From contig NZ_JAODTZ010000032.1 in the NCBI RefSeq assembly GCF_025399795.1, forward strand, positions 1 to 64,000: a stretch of 64,000 nt of DNA. The letters are read 5' to 3'. The translations under genes were made by a program, and so were the position numbers. A model generated the notes under the pieces. That model saw nothing but the letters and a program-made list of their open reading frames with translations, was not told the origin of the DNA and did no database searches. Position 1 is the stretch's first letter. Every line of letters begins with the position of its first letter. This DNA is from Streptomyces rhizosphaerihabitans. Lineage in GTDB: Bacteria > Actinomycetota > Actinomycetes > Streptomycetales > Streptomycetaceae. Positions 44,321 through 52,614 of this stretch are shown in pieces.

Positions 44321-46327
44321 ATGTCCCCTCTTTCGAACATGCTGTGTCTGGTACGCCTCCTCAGACGTGCCGGTGTCCATGGCGCCGTCCTGCTCCTCGC
44401 CGTCGCGGCGCTGACCGGACTCGGCCGCCCGGCCGCTCCGCTCGGGGCCGAGCCGGCCGCGGTCGCGACCAGCCAGGCCGGGGTCACCCCGGCCCCGATG
44501 GGCTGGGCGTCCTGGAACAGCTTCGCCAGCGCCATCGACTACGCCACCATCAAGGCCCAGGCGGACGCCCTCGTCTCCTCCGGGATGGCCGCCGCCGGAT
44601 ACAAGTACGTCAACATCGACGAGGGCTGGTGGCAGGGCGCCCGCGACAGCGCCGGCAACATCAGCGTCGACACCACCCAGTGGCCGGGCGGTATGAAGGC
44701 CGTCGCCGACTACATCCACAGCAAGGGCCTGAAGGCCGGCATCTACACGGACGCCGGGAAGAACGGCTGCGGTTACTACTACCCCACCCCTTCCACGACG
44801 CCGGCCACCCCCGGCACCGGCCTCGAGGGCCACAACCAGCAGGACCTCCAGACGTTCCAGAACTGGGGCTTCGACTTCGTCAAGGTCGACTGGTGCGGCG
44901 GGGACGCCGAGGGCCTCGACCAGGAGACGACGTACAAGGCGATCCGTGACGCGAACACCGCCGCCACCGCGGTCACCGGGCACTCGCTCGTCCTGTCCCT
45001 GTGTGAATGGGGCACGGGCAATCCGTGGAACTGGGCCGCCGGCACCGGCGACATGTGGCGCACCAGCACCGACATCGTCTACTGGCCCGACAACCCCTCG
45101 ATGGCGAGCGTCCTCGCGAACTTCGACAAGTCGCTGCACCCTGCCGCCCAGCACACCGGCTTCTACAACGACCCCGACATGATGACCGTCGGCATGTCGG
45201 GTCTGAGCACCGCCCAGAACCGCACCCACATGGGATTGTGGGCCATCTCCGGCGCACCGCTGCTCGCGGGCAACAACCTCGCCACCATGAGCTCGTCGAC
45301 CGCGTCGGTCCTCACCAACTCCGAGGTCATCGCGATCGACCAGGATCCGCGGGGTCTCCAGGGCGTCAAGGTCGCCGAGGACACGACAGGCCTGCAGGTC
45401 TACAGCAAGGTCCTCGCCGGCACCGGCAAACGAGCGGTCCTGCTGCTGAACCGCACCTCCGCCGCCGCCAACATCACCGCCCGCTGGGCGGACATGGGCC
45501 TGACCACGGCCTCCGCCACGGTCCGCAACGTGTGGTCGGCCACCAACGCCGGTGCCTACACGACGAGTTACACCACCAGTGTGCCGGCGGGCGAGGCCGT
45601 CCTGCTCACCGTCGGCGGCACCGAGGGCTCCGCGGCGACGTACGAGGACACCACCTCGGCCACGACACCGGCCTTCACCGGCGTCAGCACGGCCGCCGCC
45701 GGTACGGAACTCGTCGACATCAGCTACGCCAACGGCGGCTCCACGGCCCGCAGGGCGACCCTCCAGGTCAACGGCCAGTACGCGCAGACCCTCGCCTTCC
45801 CGCCCACCGGGTCGTCGAGCACGTACCGCACCGTCTCCGTCCTCGCCTCCCTGGCCAAGGGCTCCAACACGATGGCCTTCGCGGCCTCGGGCACCGCGCC
45901 CGACGTCGACGCCGTCACGGTCCGCGCCCTCCCCGGAACCAACGGCACCGCGATCGTAGGCACCGGCTCCGGGCGCTGCCTCGACCTCTTCAAGAGTGCC
46001 ATCGCCAACAACACCCAGGCCGAACTGTGGGACTGCGGCGGAGGCCAGAACCAGACGTTCACGGCCACCTCGCGCGGCGAACTCGTCGTCTACGGCAACA
46101 AGTGCCTGGACGCCTACAACAGCGGTACCGCGAACGGCACTCGGGTCGTCCTGTGGGACTGCAACGGCGGCACCAACCAGAAGTGGACCGTCAACTCCAG
46201 CGGCACCATCACCAACAACGTCTCCGGCCTGTGCCTCGACGCGTCGGGCAACGGCACGGCGAACGGAACGTCGATCGTCCTGTGGTCGTGCAACGGGGGA
46301 ACGAACCAGAAGTGGAGCCGCAACTGA
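44321..46327 (+). CDS. secreted GH27 alpha-galactosidase with carbohydrate-binding domains
   Basis: A 668-residue exported enzyme that releases alpha-galactosyl residues from galactomannan or raffinose-type sugars. A signal segment covers about 18-50. The GH27 barrel (about 55-420) starts PMGWASWNSF and has nucleophile D190 in FVKVDWCGG and acid/base D250 in WRTSTDI. A CBM35/CBM6-like beta domain lies at about 425-530 (YEDTTSA, LVDISYANGGSTARRATLQVNG). A C-terminal ricin-type CBM13 (about 535-668) has three QxW/F repeats (QNQTF, TNQKW, TNQKW). GGGAG lies 6 nt before the ATG. It fits with the GH76 mannanase 2.3 kb away as part of polysaccharide scavenging. Confidence 0.95.
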   Translation: MSPLSNMLCLVRLLRRAGVHGAVLLLAVAALTGLGRPAAPLGAEPAAVATSQAGVTPAPMGWASWNSFASAIDYATIKAQADALVSSGMAAAGYKYVNIDEGWWQGARDSAGNISVDTTQWPGGMKAVADYIHSKGLKAGIYTDAGKNGCGYYYPTPSTTPATPGTGLEGHNQQDLQTFQNWGFDFVKVDWCGGDAEGLDQETTYKAIRDANTAATAVTGHSLVLSLCEWGTGNPWNWAAGTGDMWRTSTDIVYWPDNPSMASVLANFDKSLHPAAQHTGFYNDPDMMTVGMSGLSTAQNRTHMGLWAISGAPLLAGNNLATMSSSTASVLTNSEVIAIDQDPRGLQGVKVAEDTTGLQVYSKVLAGTGKRAVLLLNRTSAAANITARWADMGLTTASATVRNVWSATNAGAYTTSYTTSVPAGEAVLLTVGGTEGSAATYEDTTSATTPAFTGVSTAAAGTELVDISYANGGSTARRATLQVNGQYAQTLAFPPTGSSSTYRTVSVLASLAKGSNTMAFAASGTAPDVDAVTVRALPGTNGTAIVGTGSGRCLDLFKSAIANNTQAELWDCGGGQNQTFTATSRGELVVYGNKCLDAYNSGTANGTRVVLWDCNGGTNQKWTVNSSGTITNNVSGLCLDASGNGTANGTSIVLWSCNGGTNQKWSRN

Positions 46328-46421
46328 GCGAACCGGGCCTCTGCGCAGGCCGGTTGCCGCCGATGGGCGGGTGACCGGGTCGACGGGACACCGGTCGGCG
46401 ATCGGGCCGGGGAATCCGGCC

Positions 46422-46483
46422 GGCCGAGCGGGCCGGATCCTGCGCGGCCGAGCGGGCCCGGTCTTTCCGCGGCCGAGCGGGCC
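46422..46483. repeat. imperfect 24-25-bp repeat, 3 copies
   Basis: GGCCGAGCGGGCC recurs at 46422, 46446 and 46471, separated by short variable spacers. It lies 85 bp past the GH27 stop and may contribute to transcription termination by base pairing. Confidence 0.75.
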
Positions 46484-46592
46484 GGGGAAAACCGGGTGCG
46501 CGGCTCGCGCCCGGTTCCCTACACTCGCCACGGAATCACGCACCGCCTCTTCCGGCGCCGTGCGTGTCGTGACGAACGAGGGGAGCCGGGCC

Positions 46593-46709
46593 GTGCGTTA
46601 CCGCACCGCTGTCGTCGTTCCCCGGTCACAGTACGAGGTGATCCTCGTGTCCTGGCGGGCCCGGTACCGGCTGCGCGGCCGGAACCGGATGCCCGCGACG
46701 ACTTTCTGA
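46593..46709 (+). CDS. possible 38-residue leader peptide
   Basis: A GTG-started frame with GAGGGGAG 7 nt upstream encodes a basic peptide beginning MRYRTAVVVPRSQYE and ending RMPATTF. Third positions are about 84% G or C, and codons such as CGG and CGC for arginine are frequent (about ten arginines). Its stop codon is the first base-paired element of the nested hairpin at 46708-46770, as in leader-peptide attenuators. It lies 139 bp before the EF-G paralogue. I do not recognise the peptide. Confidence 0.4.
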   Translation: MRYRTAVVVPRSQYEVILVSWRARYRLRGRNRMPATTF

Positions 46710-46770
46710 CCTCCGCCCGCACGCCGGCGACCGCCTGCCCGGTCGCCGTGCCCGCTGCCCGCCGGAGGTC
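46708..46770 (+). promoter_or_regulatory. nested hairpin, candidate attenuator
   Basis: The outer stem is GACCTCCG (46708-46715) with CGGAGGTC (46763-46770). The inner stem is CGGCGACCG (46725-46733) with CGGTCGCCG (46740-46748), around a 6-nt loop. Both stems are perfect. The outer one overlaps the stop codon of the possible leader peptide. Confidence 0.6.
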
Positions 46771-46848
46771 CGCCACCGCCTGAACGCAGGTGTGTCGTCC
46801 GGGATATCGCGCCGACCCGTTTCCGGATCGTCCGAAAGGCCCTGGGCC

Positions 46849-48939
46849 GTGCGTACCGACCTTCGCCCTCACCTCACCGACCCCCTCGCCGCCGTCCGCA
46901 ACCTGGGCATCCTCGCCCATGTCGACGCCGGGAAGACCACCGTCACCGAACGGATCCTCTACCTCACCGGGACCACCCACAAACGGGGCGAGGTCCATGA
47001 CGGCACCACCGTCACCGACTTCGACTCCCAGGAGCGCGACCGCGGCATCACCATCTTCGCCGCGGCTGTCAGCTGCGCCTGGGACGGCCACCGGATCAAC
47101 CTGATCGACACCCCCGGCCACGTCGACTTCTCCGACGAGGTGGAGCGCTCGCTCCGTGTCCTCGACGGCGCCGTCGCGGTGTTCGACGCCGTGGCGGGCG
47201 TGGAGCCGCAGAGCGAGTCGGTGTGGCGGCGGGCCGACCGGCACGGCGTCCCGCGGATCGCCTTCGTGAACAAGCTGGACCGCGCCGGCGCCGACCTCGA
47301 CACCGCGGTCGCGTCGATCCGGGACCGGCTGCATCCGGCGCCGCTGGTCGTCCAGCTGCCGATCGGTACGGAGGACGCCTTCACGGGCGTGGTCGATCTG
47401 CTCCGGATGCGCGCGCTGGTGTGGGCCGACGGCGCCGAGTCGGCCGAGGAGATCCCGGTGCCGCAGGACCTGCTGGAGGAGGCCCGACGGCGACGCCGGC
47501 TGCTGGAGGAGGCGGTGGCAGAACTCCATCCGGTGGCCCTGGAGGAGTTCTGCGCCCGCTCCGCCCTCTCGGCGCGGACCCTTTCGGCCGCGCTGCGCGA
47601 CCTGACCCGTACCGGGGAGGGCGTGGTGGTGCTGTGCGGCTCGGCCTACCGCAACCGCGGGATCGAACCGCTGCTGGAGGCCGTGGTGGCCTACCTGCCC
47701 TCGCCGCTCGACGTGCCCGCCGTCCGCGGCACGCACGGCGGCGCGGAGCAGGAACGGGCGGCGGACCCGCAAGCGCCGTTCGCGGGGCTGGTGTTCAAGG
47801 TGAGCGCCACCGCCACCGGACGCATGACGTATCTGCGTGTCTACGCGGGCACGGTGGAGAAGGGACAGACGGTGGTGGACGTGGGCACGGGACGCACCGA
47901 GCGGATCGGACGGATCCTTCGCGTCCGGGCCGACCGCCACGCGGAGCTGGAGCGCGCGGTGGCCGGTGACATCGTCGCCGTGATCGGGCCGAAGTCCGCA
48001 CGGGCCGGCGCGACCCTGTGCGCGCCCGCGGCGCCGTTGCTCCTCGAACCGCCGGTCGTAGCCGACCCGGTGGTGTCCGTGGCGGTCGAGGCACGCAGGA
48101 GCACCGAGACCGAACGACTGGTGTCGGCGCTGGCGCGGCTGGCCGAGGAGGACCCCTCGCTGGTCGTCCGCACCGACCCCGAGACCGGGCAGACGGTGCT
48201 GTCGGGCATGGGAGAACTGCATCTGGAGGTGGCGGTGGAGAAGATCCGGCGCGCCCACGGGCTCGATGCCGCCGTGGGGCGGCCGAGGGTGGCCTACCGG
48301 GAGACCGTGGCCCGCGGGGTGTCGGGTCTGGTGTACCGGCATGTCAAACAGGACGGCGGCGCGGGGCAGTTCGCCCATGTCGTTCTCGACGTGGAGCCGC
48401 TGGGGGCCGACCCCGGTGGCGTCGAGGGGAGTCCGGCGGGCTTCGTGTTCGCTTCGACGGTCGTCGGCGGCCGGGTCCCGCAGGAGTACGTCCGTGCCGT
48501 GGAGGCGGGCTGCCGGGACGCGCTCGCCGAGGGTCCCCTCGGCGGTCACCCGGTGACCGGGCTGCGTGTCACCCTCACGGACGGGGCGACGCATGCGAAG
48601 GACTCCTCGGAGATGGCGTTCCGCGCGGCCGGCCGGTTCGGGCTGCGTGAGGCACTGCGCGCCAGTGCGATGCTCCTGCTGGAACCGGTGGTCGAGGTCA
48701 CCGTCACCGTGCCCGAGGACGCGGTGGGCGGGGTGCTCGGCGACCTCGCGGCCCGGCGCGGCCGGGTCTCCGGCACGCTCACCCGGGTGGGTACGTCGGT
48801 GATCACCGCCACCGTGCCGCTGGCCGAACTCTTCGGCTACGCGACCCGGTTGCGCAGCCGGACCCAGGGCCGGGGTGTCTTCACCACCCGCCCCACCGGC
48901 CTCGCACCGGCGCCCTCGCAAGAGGCCTCGGCCCGGTAG
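46849..48939 (+). CDS. second elongation factor G (EF-G paralogue)
   Basis: A 696-residue translational GTPase. G1 is AHVDAGKTT (23-31), the switch region is RGITIFAAAVSCAWDGHRINLIDTPGHVDF, and the NKLD motif lies near residue 140. Domains II-V are present, ending with a typical EF-G domain V (EVTVTVPEDAVGGVLGDLAARRG, LFGYATRLRSRTQGRG). It resembles EF-G more than Tet(M)-type ribosomal protection proteins, and Streptomyces genomes carry such a second copy. It has no ribosomal protein or tuf neighbours, so it is not the housekeeping fusA. GTG at 46849 has AAAGG 9 nt upstream. Roles under stress or antibiotic challenge are possible, and the structured leader suggests translation-linked control. 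Confidence 0.9.
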   Translation: MRTDLRPHLTDPLAAVRNLGILAHVDAGKTTVTERILYLTGTTHKRGEVHDGTTVTDFDSQERDRGITIFAAAVSCAWDGHRINLIDTPGHVDFSDEVERSLRVLDGAVAVFDAVAGVEPQSESVWRRADRHGVPRIAFVNKLDRAGADLDTAVASIRDRLHPAPLVVQLPIGTEDAFTGVVDLLRMRALVWADGAESAEEIPVPQDLLEEARRRRRLLEEAVAELHPVALEEFCARSALSARTLSAALRDLTRTGEGVVVLCGSAYRNRGIEPLLEAVVAYLPSPLDVPAVRGTHGGAEQERAADPQAPFAGLVFKVSATATGRMTYLRVYAGTVEKGQTVVDVGTGRTERIGRILRVRADRHAELERAVAGDIVAVIGPKSARAGATLCAPAAPLLLEPPVVADPVVSVAVEARRSTETERLVSALARLAEEDPSLVVRTDPETGQTVLSGMGELHLEVAVEKIRRAHGLDAAVGRPRVAYRETVARGVSGLVYRHVKQDGGAGQFAHVVLDVEPLGADPGGVEGSPAGFVFASTVVGGRVPQEYVRAVEAGCRDALAEGPLGGHPVTGLRVTLTDGATHAKDSSEMAFRAAGRFGLREALRASAMLLLEPVVEVTVTVPEDAVGGVLGDLAARRGRVSGTLTRVGTSVITATVPLAELFGYATRLRSRTQGRGVFTTRPTGLAPAPSQEASAR

Positions 48940-48964
48940 CCGCGAGCGGTCCCACTCCTGACGA

Positions 48965-48992
48965 CGGCCCCGCCCCGACGAGGGCGGGGCCG
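48965..48992 (+). terminator. hairpin terminator of the EF-G paralogue
   Basis: A perfect 11-bp stem CGGCCCCGCCC-N6-GGGCGGGGCCG followed by TTCCC, 26 bp past the stop. Confidence 0.85.
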
Positions 48993-49089
48993 TTCCCGCT
49001 CTCGTCGGGCGAGGCCGTCCTCGCTCACGACGGTTGCGACCGCCCATCGCCGGGGGGGAGAGAGAGGCGGAGAGCGGCCGTTCGTGTCC

Positions 49090-49524
49090 TCAACGGCGCG
49101 TGCGGACCCGGGTCTCGCGCGGCGGGCGGACGAACTGGAGTTCCAGTGCGGCCGGTGGCGCGGCTACGCCCGGCCCTCCGGCGGCGGCCCAGGCCAGCAG
49201 TTCGTCCGTGCAGTCGTCGTCCATGGCGAAACCGATCCAGGTCGGCCGGCCGCCCGCGCGCCGCCCGTCACCCGACGGCTGCACCACGATCACGTTCGCC
49301 TGGTCGCAGGGCCCGAGACAATCCGTCGTCCGCACGGCGAACCGTCCCCCGGACACCTCGGCACCGGCCCGCAGCCGCTCCAGCTGCCAGGCGTGATCGC
49401 TGTCCGGGAACTTGCGCGGGTCGCCGCAGCAGCAGCCCCGGCAGACGACGAGGGTGCACGGCCGCGAACGGGCGGCACCGATCGCCGCCGTACGGACACG
49501 TTCACGCGGGGCGTCGGCGGGCAC
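49090..49524 (-). CDS. thioredoxin-like [2Fe-2S] ferredoxin-type protein
   Basis: A 144-residue cytoplasmic protein with the thioredoxin-like ferredoxin pattern: VVCRGCCCGDPRKFP near 26-40 and DCLGPCDQANVIVVQP near 68-83. These provide the cysteine ligands of a [2Fe-2S] cluster. The GTG at 49524 is proposed because AAAGG lies 9 nt upstream; a start further upstream (49617) is open but without family similarity. Its redox partner is unknown, and the neighbouring genes give no hint. Confidence 0.75.
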   Translation of the reverse strand: MPADAPRERVRTAAIGAARSRPCTLVVCRGCCCGDPRKFPDSDHAWQLERLRAGAEVSGGRFAVRTTDCLGPCDQANVIVVQPSGDGRRAGGRPTWIGFAMDDDCTDELLAWAAAGGPGVAAPPAALELQFVRPPRETRVRTRR

Positions 49525-49676
49525 GTGGTGAGGCCTTTCCTTCGGGGATCCGAACGACTCCGCGCGCGATGGCTCGCGCGCGGAGTGCCCGGTGCGCGGA
49601 GGCGATGCCCCGGACACCGATGATCACCGTACGAGACGCGCCCCACGCGCCGGCGACCGCCCCGTGCGCCCGGCAT

Positions 49677-49919
49677 TCAGCCCATCTGGTCCTCGTCCGA
49701 GAGGTGTTCGACCGTCTTTCCGGTCTCGGTGAAGGTGCGGGTCACGTGGCCCGAGGAGTAGACCCACAGGATGCGCAGCGGGCGGTCGCCGACGTTCCTG
49801 AAGAGATGCGGGACCGGGGAGGGGACGTACGTGGTGTCGAAACGGGTCAGTTTCGTCACCTCGCCGTCGACGACCACCTCCGCCTCGCCCTCGATGACCG
49901 TCGGGGCAGGAACCTGGCG
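49677..49919 (-). pseudogene. C-terminal fragment of a cupin protein
   Basis: Only the second half of a cupin_2 domain is recognisable: VIEGEAEVVVDGEVTKLTRF, then TYVPSPVPHLFRNVGDRPLRILWVYSSG and EHLSDEDQMG. The first metal-binding motif that should precede VIEGEAEV is missing in this frame. A short segment resembling it (FGPDASARWH) occurs in another frame about 100 bp upstream. The frame stays open to 50111 with unrelated sequence, which a gene finder would call as a 144-residue protein. A frameshifted or truncated gene is the better reading. Confidence 0.55.
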
Positions 49920-50180
49920 CAGGCTCTCTGTGACGGGGGACCGAGGCTGCCGTCGCCACTGTGTCCGGTGGGATGCCAGCGAGCCGACGCATCCGGTCCG
50001 AACCGGCGTCGTCCGACCGCAGGCCCGTGATTGGCCGAAGGCGTTGTCCTCGGGCGGGGCGCCCGCCGTCCATTCGGTGGGATTCGGCAAGGACGGGCGG
50101 CTACCGGCCACCGGCAGCGGGGATTTCGGCGTTGCAGCTGACGGCAGGCGACATCGCCCGCCCCCGAGGTACCCCTGCGC

Positions 50181-51131
50181 TCAATCGGTCCCGCTCGCCC
50201 CGGTGCCCACGGCCCGCCCTACATGCCCCGCTATGAGGGCGTAGATCTCCCGGGCCCGGGTGTCGTCCGTGCCGTCGTATCCGTGGTCCGCCTTCGGCAC
50301 GTCGATGTGACCGGCCAGAGCGCCCGCCCTCCGCAGCCGTTCCGCGTAGCGCTCGCCCTCCGGTTTGAGGAGGTCGAACTCCGCGGTCACGAGGAGGGCG
50401 GGCGCGATGCCGTTCAGATCCCAGGTGTCCGACGGATGCGCCGGCGACACCAGCGGGTCGGAGCGCTCACGCGGGTTCGGCACGTAGGAGGAGTCGAAGA
50501 CCTCGCCCATCCAGGGACGCAGCACGGGCCGGGGAATGGGCGCCGGTTTGTCCTTGACGCTCGTCACCAGGTCGAGCGGCGGGTAGTGCAGGACCTGCAG
50601 GGCGATCGCGGGTCCGCCCTCCTTCAGAGCCTGGCGGGCCGCGGCCGCGGCGAGCCCGCCGCCCGCGCTCTGCCCGCCGATCGTGAGGCGGCTGCCGTCC
50701 CAGCCCTGTTCGGCGCCGTGCTCGGCGATCCACCGTACGACCTCGAAGGCCTGCCGGGGTGGCGCGGGGAACGGGTACTGCGGTGCGACCACGTAGTCCA
50801 CGTTGACCACGACGACACCCGCCGTGGCGGCGAGGCAGCGGCACAGCGGGTCGTCCAGTTCCGTCAGCGGCATCACATAGCCGCCGCCGTGGAAGTTGAC
50901 GTGCACCGGCGGTGGCGGCCCCTCGGACGCAGGCAGGTACACCGTGGCGCGGGCCGGGGCGACCGTGGTCGGGATCGTCAACTCTCTTGTGCGGCGCTGG
51001 AATTCCGGCAGGCGGGCGTGCGACGCGGCGGCGGAGCCGCGTCCGGCCGACCGCCGGTCCGCGAGCACGGCGAGCCGCTGCAGGGACCTGGCGGCCAGGG
51101 AGGCCACCGCCGGACGGGCGAGGAGAGACAT
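50181..51131 (-). CDS. hormone-sensitive-lipase family alpha/beta hydrolase
   Basis: A 316-residue esterase. The oxyanion motif is HVNFHGGGYVMP near 79-90, and the nucleophile elbow is IGGQSAGGGLA near 151-161. The acid is in LLVTAEFDLLKPEGERYAERL and the histidine in ADHGYDGTDD. Short-chain esters are the usual substrates. The ATG at 51131 begins the family-like sequence; the frame is open far upstream through the next gene, and the ribosome-binding site is weak. It follows the exported cupin gene by 29 bp on the same strand and is probably co-transcribed with it. Confidence 0.9.
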   Translation of the reverse strand: MSLLARPAVASLAARSLQRLAVLADRRSAGRGSAAASHARLPEFQRRTRELTIPTTVAPARATVYLPASEGPPPPVHVNFHGGGYVMPLTELDDPLCRCLAATAGVVVVNVDYVVAPQYPFPAPPRQAFEVVRWIAEHGAEQGWDGSRLTIGGQSAGGGLAAAAARQALKEGGPAIALQVLHYPPLDLVTSVKDKPAPIPRPVLRPWMGEVFDSSYVPNPRERSDPLVSPAHPSDTWDLNGIAPALLVTAEFDLLKPEGERYAERLRRAGALAGHIDVPKADHGYDGTDDTRAREIYALIAGHVGRAVGTGASGTD

Positions 51132-51160
51132 ACGGGTCCGTTCGTCGAGGCGCTCGGGCT

Positions 51161-51595
51161 CTATTCGAAGGCGCAGCCGGGGTTGGGGGAGTCCTCGGAG
51201 AAGGGCGCGCCGTGCGGCAGTACGTAGAGGACGTCCAGGACCAGGGGCTTCGTGCCGAGGTTGCGGCCGATGTGGACGTTCGTGGGGCCGGACGGCTCGG
51301 TGAGGGAGTCGCCGGCCCGGTAGAGACCGTCCTTCGCGCACGTCGAGTCGAAGTGGCTGAGGGTGCCCTGCTTGACGTATCCGTACAGCGGGCCGTCGTG
51401 GTAGTGCCAGCCGGTCGCCTGGCCGGCCGGGATGGTGATCTCCCGGAGGATGTAGTCCGTGCCGTCGACGGTGGTCTGCGCGATGGTCCTGCCGCTGACC
51501 CCGGGGCCGGGCGGAGTCGCGTGAGCGGGAACGGCGACGAGCGACAGACACAGGGCCGCTATCCCTGCCGACCCGGTGCGGAGCAAGGCGCGCAT
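51161..51595 (-). CDS. exported cupin-domain protein
   Basis: A 144-residue protein with a signal peptide (RTGSAGIAALCLSLVAVPAHA, about 6-26) and one cupin barrel. The first cupin motif is GQATGWHYHDGPLYGYVKQGTL near 58-79, with both metal histidines. The second is GPTNVHIGRNLGTKPLVLDVLYVLP near 103-127. A single disulfide is possible between the cysteine near 86 and the one at the C terminus (NPGCAFE). ATG at 51595 has AAGGGA 8 nt upstream. It probably binds a metal and a small ligand outside the cell; the ligand is unknown. Confidence 0.88.
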   Translation of the reverse strand: MRALLRTGSAGIAALCLSLVAVPAHATPPGPGVSGRTIAQTTVDGTDYILREITIPAGQATGWHYHDGPLYGYVKQGTLSHFDSTCAKDGLYRAGDSLTEPSGPTNVHIGRNLGTKPLVLDVLYVLPHGAPFSEDSPNPGCAFE

Positions 51596-51825
51596 GCGGT
51601 AAGTCCCTTCGACCGAAGGCGAGTTGGCGTTCCGTCGCCCGGCCCTGCGGGTCGCGGCGGTCGCAGTTCATGGTGAGGCCGTCACCTCCGCGCCACAACC
51701 CGGTGGCGGCAGATGTGTCACTCACGCACGGCAACCCGGTTGCCGCGGGGGATGGGAGTGCTCGTTCGGCCGGCCCCGGGCACGCGCGTGGCTGCCCGAA
51801 GCGTGTCGGCAACATACCGAACAAA

Positions 51826-51845
51826 ATTGTTGACAATCTTGTTGG
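51826..51845. promoter_or_regulatory. GntR operator/promoter element (site 1)
   Basis: ATTGTTGACAA-N4-GTTG, containing the palindrome ATTGT-TG-ACAAT (51826-51837). The TTGACA at 51830-51835 can serve as -35, with TACGTT at 51854-51859 as -10 (18-bp spacer). The same element recurs before the transporter gene at 56473. Autoregulation by the GntR protein encoded just downstream is likely. Confidence 0.7.
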
Positions 51846-51888
51846 TCTAGATTTACGTTCGACAGGCACTCACTCAGGGAGGGCAGCA

Positions 51889-52539
51889 ATGCAGAAGGAA
51901 GCCCGTCCAGGCACCGGCGAGCAGGCCAAGCAGCACGCGTTGGTGCAGCTGCGGCAGGCGATTCTGCGCGGAGAGATGGCACCGGCCCAGCGGCTGGTGG
52001 AGAACGAACTCGCCGAGCAGTTCGGTGTCACCCGGGCCAGTGCCCGCGCGGCGCTGATCGAGCTGGAATCGGAGGGACTGGTCGAGCGGATCCGCAACCG
52101 TGGATCACGCGTCCGGGTGGTGACCGTGGAGGAAGCGGTCGCCATCACCGAGTGCCGTATGGCGCTCGAAGGCCTCTGCGCCGCCAAGGCGGCCGCCCTG
52201 GCCACCGACGACCAGCTCGCCGAACTGGCCGACCTGGGCGCCGCCATGGTCAAGGCGGTCGCCGACGGCGAACCGGTCACCTACTCCGAGCTCAACCACG
52301 AAGTACACGCCCGGATCAGGGAGTTCTCCGGCCAGCAGACGGCTGTGGGACTCCTGGAGCGGCTCAACGCCCAACTGGTGCGCCACCGGTTCCAGTTGGC
52401 GCTGCGCCCCGGTCGTTCGCAGCAGTCCCTGAGTGAACACCTGGCCATGATCGAGGCGATCGCGGCCAGGGACCCGCAGGCGGCCGAAGCGGCCGTCCGC
52501 GCTCACCTCGGCAGTGTGATCGAAGCGCTGCGCGACTGA
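51889..52539 (+). CDS. GntR/FadR-family transcriptional regulator
   Basis: A 216-residue regulator with an N-terminal winged HTH (about 12-75: LVQLRQAILRGEMAPAQRLVENELAEQFGVTRASARAALIELESEGLVERI) and an all-helical FCD ligand-binding domain (about 85-210), including conserved metal-site type residues in ELNHEVHARIREF and SEHLAMIEAI. ATG at 51889 has GGGAGGG upstream. It heads the aromatic catabolic genes at 52615-57941 in the same direction and presumably responds to the aromatic acid or a pathway intermediate. Candidate operators lie before itself and before the transporter. Confidence 0.93.
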   Translation: MQKEARPGTGEQAKQHALVQLRQAILRGEMAPAQRLVENELAEQFGVTRASARAALIELESEGLVERIRNRGSRVRVVTVEEAVAITECRMALEGLCAAKAAALATDDQLAELADLGAAMVKAVADGEPVTYSELNHEVHARIREFSGQQTAVGLLERLNAQLVRHRFQLALRPGRSQQSLSEHLAMIEAIAARDPQAAEAAVRAHLGSVIEALRD

Positions 52540-52614
52540 CGTGCCGCGCGGCGACGCGCGGTACGACGGACAGCCGAGGCGGGCGCCCACCTGTCCACCA
52601 AGGAGATTGCTGCA

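Larger units (their letters stand above)
46328..46848. other. 521-bp gap between GH27 and EF-G paralogue
   Basis: The gap contains an imperfect 24-25-bp repeat in three copies (46422-46483), a possible 38-codon ORF (46593-46709), and a nested hairpin (46708-46770). It therefore looks like a leader region for the downstream GTPase gene rather than empty spacer. Confidence 0.6.

Noticed and set aside
43847..46543. Large minus-strand frame opposite the GH27 gene
   Set aside because: The composition is a shadow type, and the plus strand encodes a complete alpha-galactosidase.
46849..48939. Tetracycline-resistance ribosomal protection protein
   Set aside because: Motifs and length fit EF-G better than Tet(M)/OtrA; resistance cannot be inferred.
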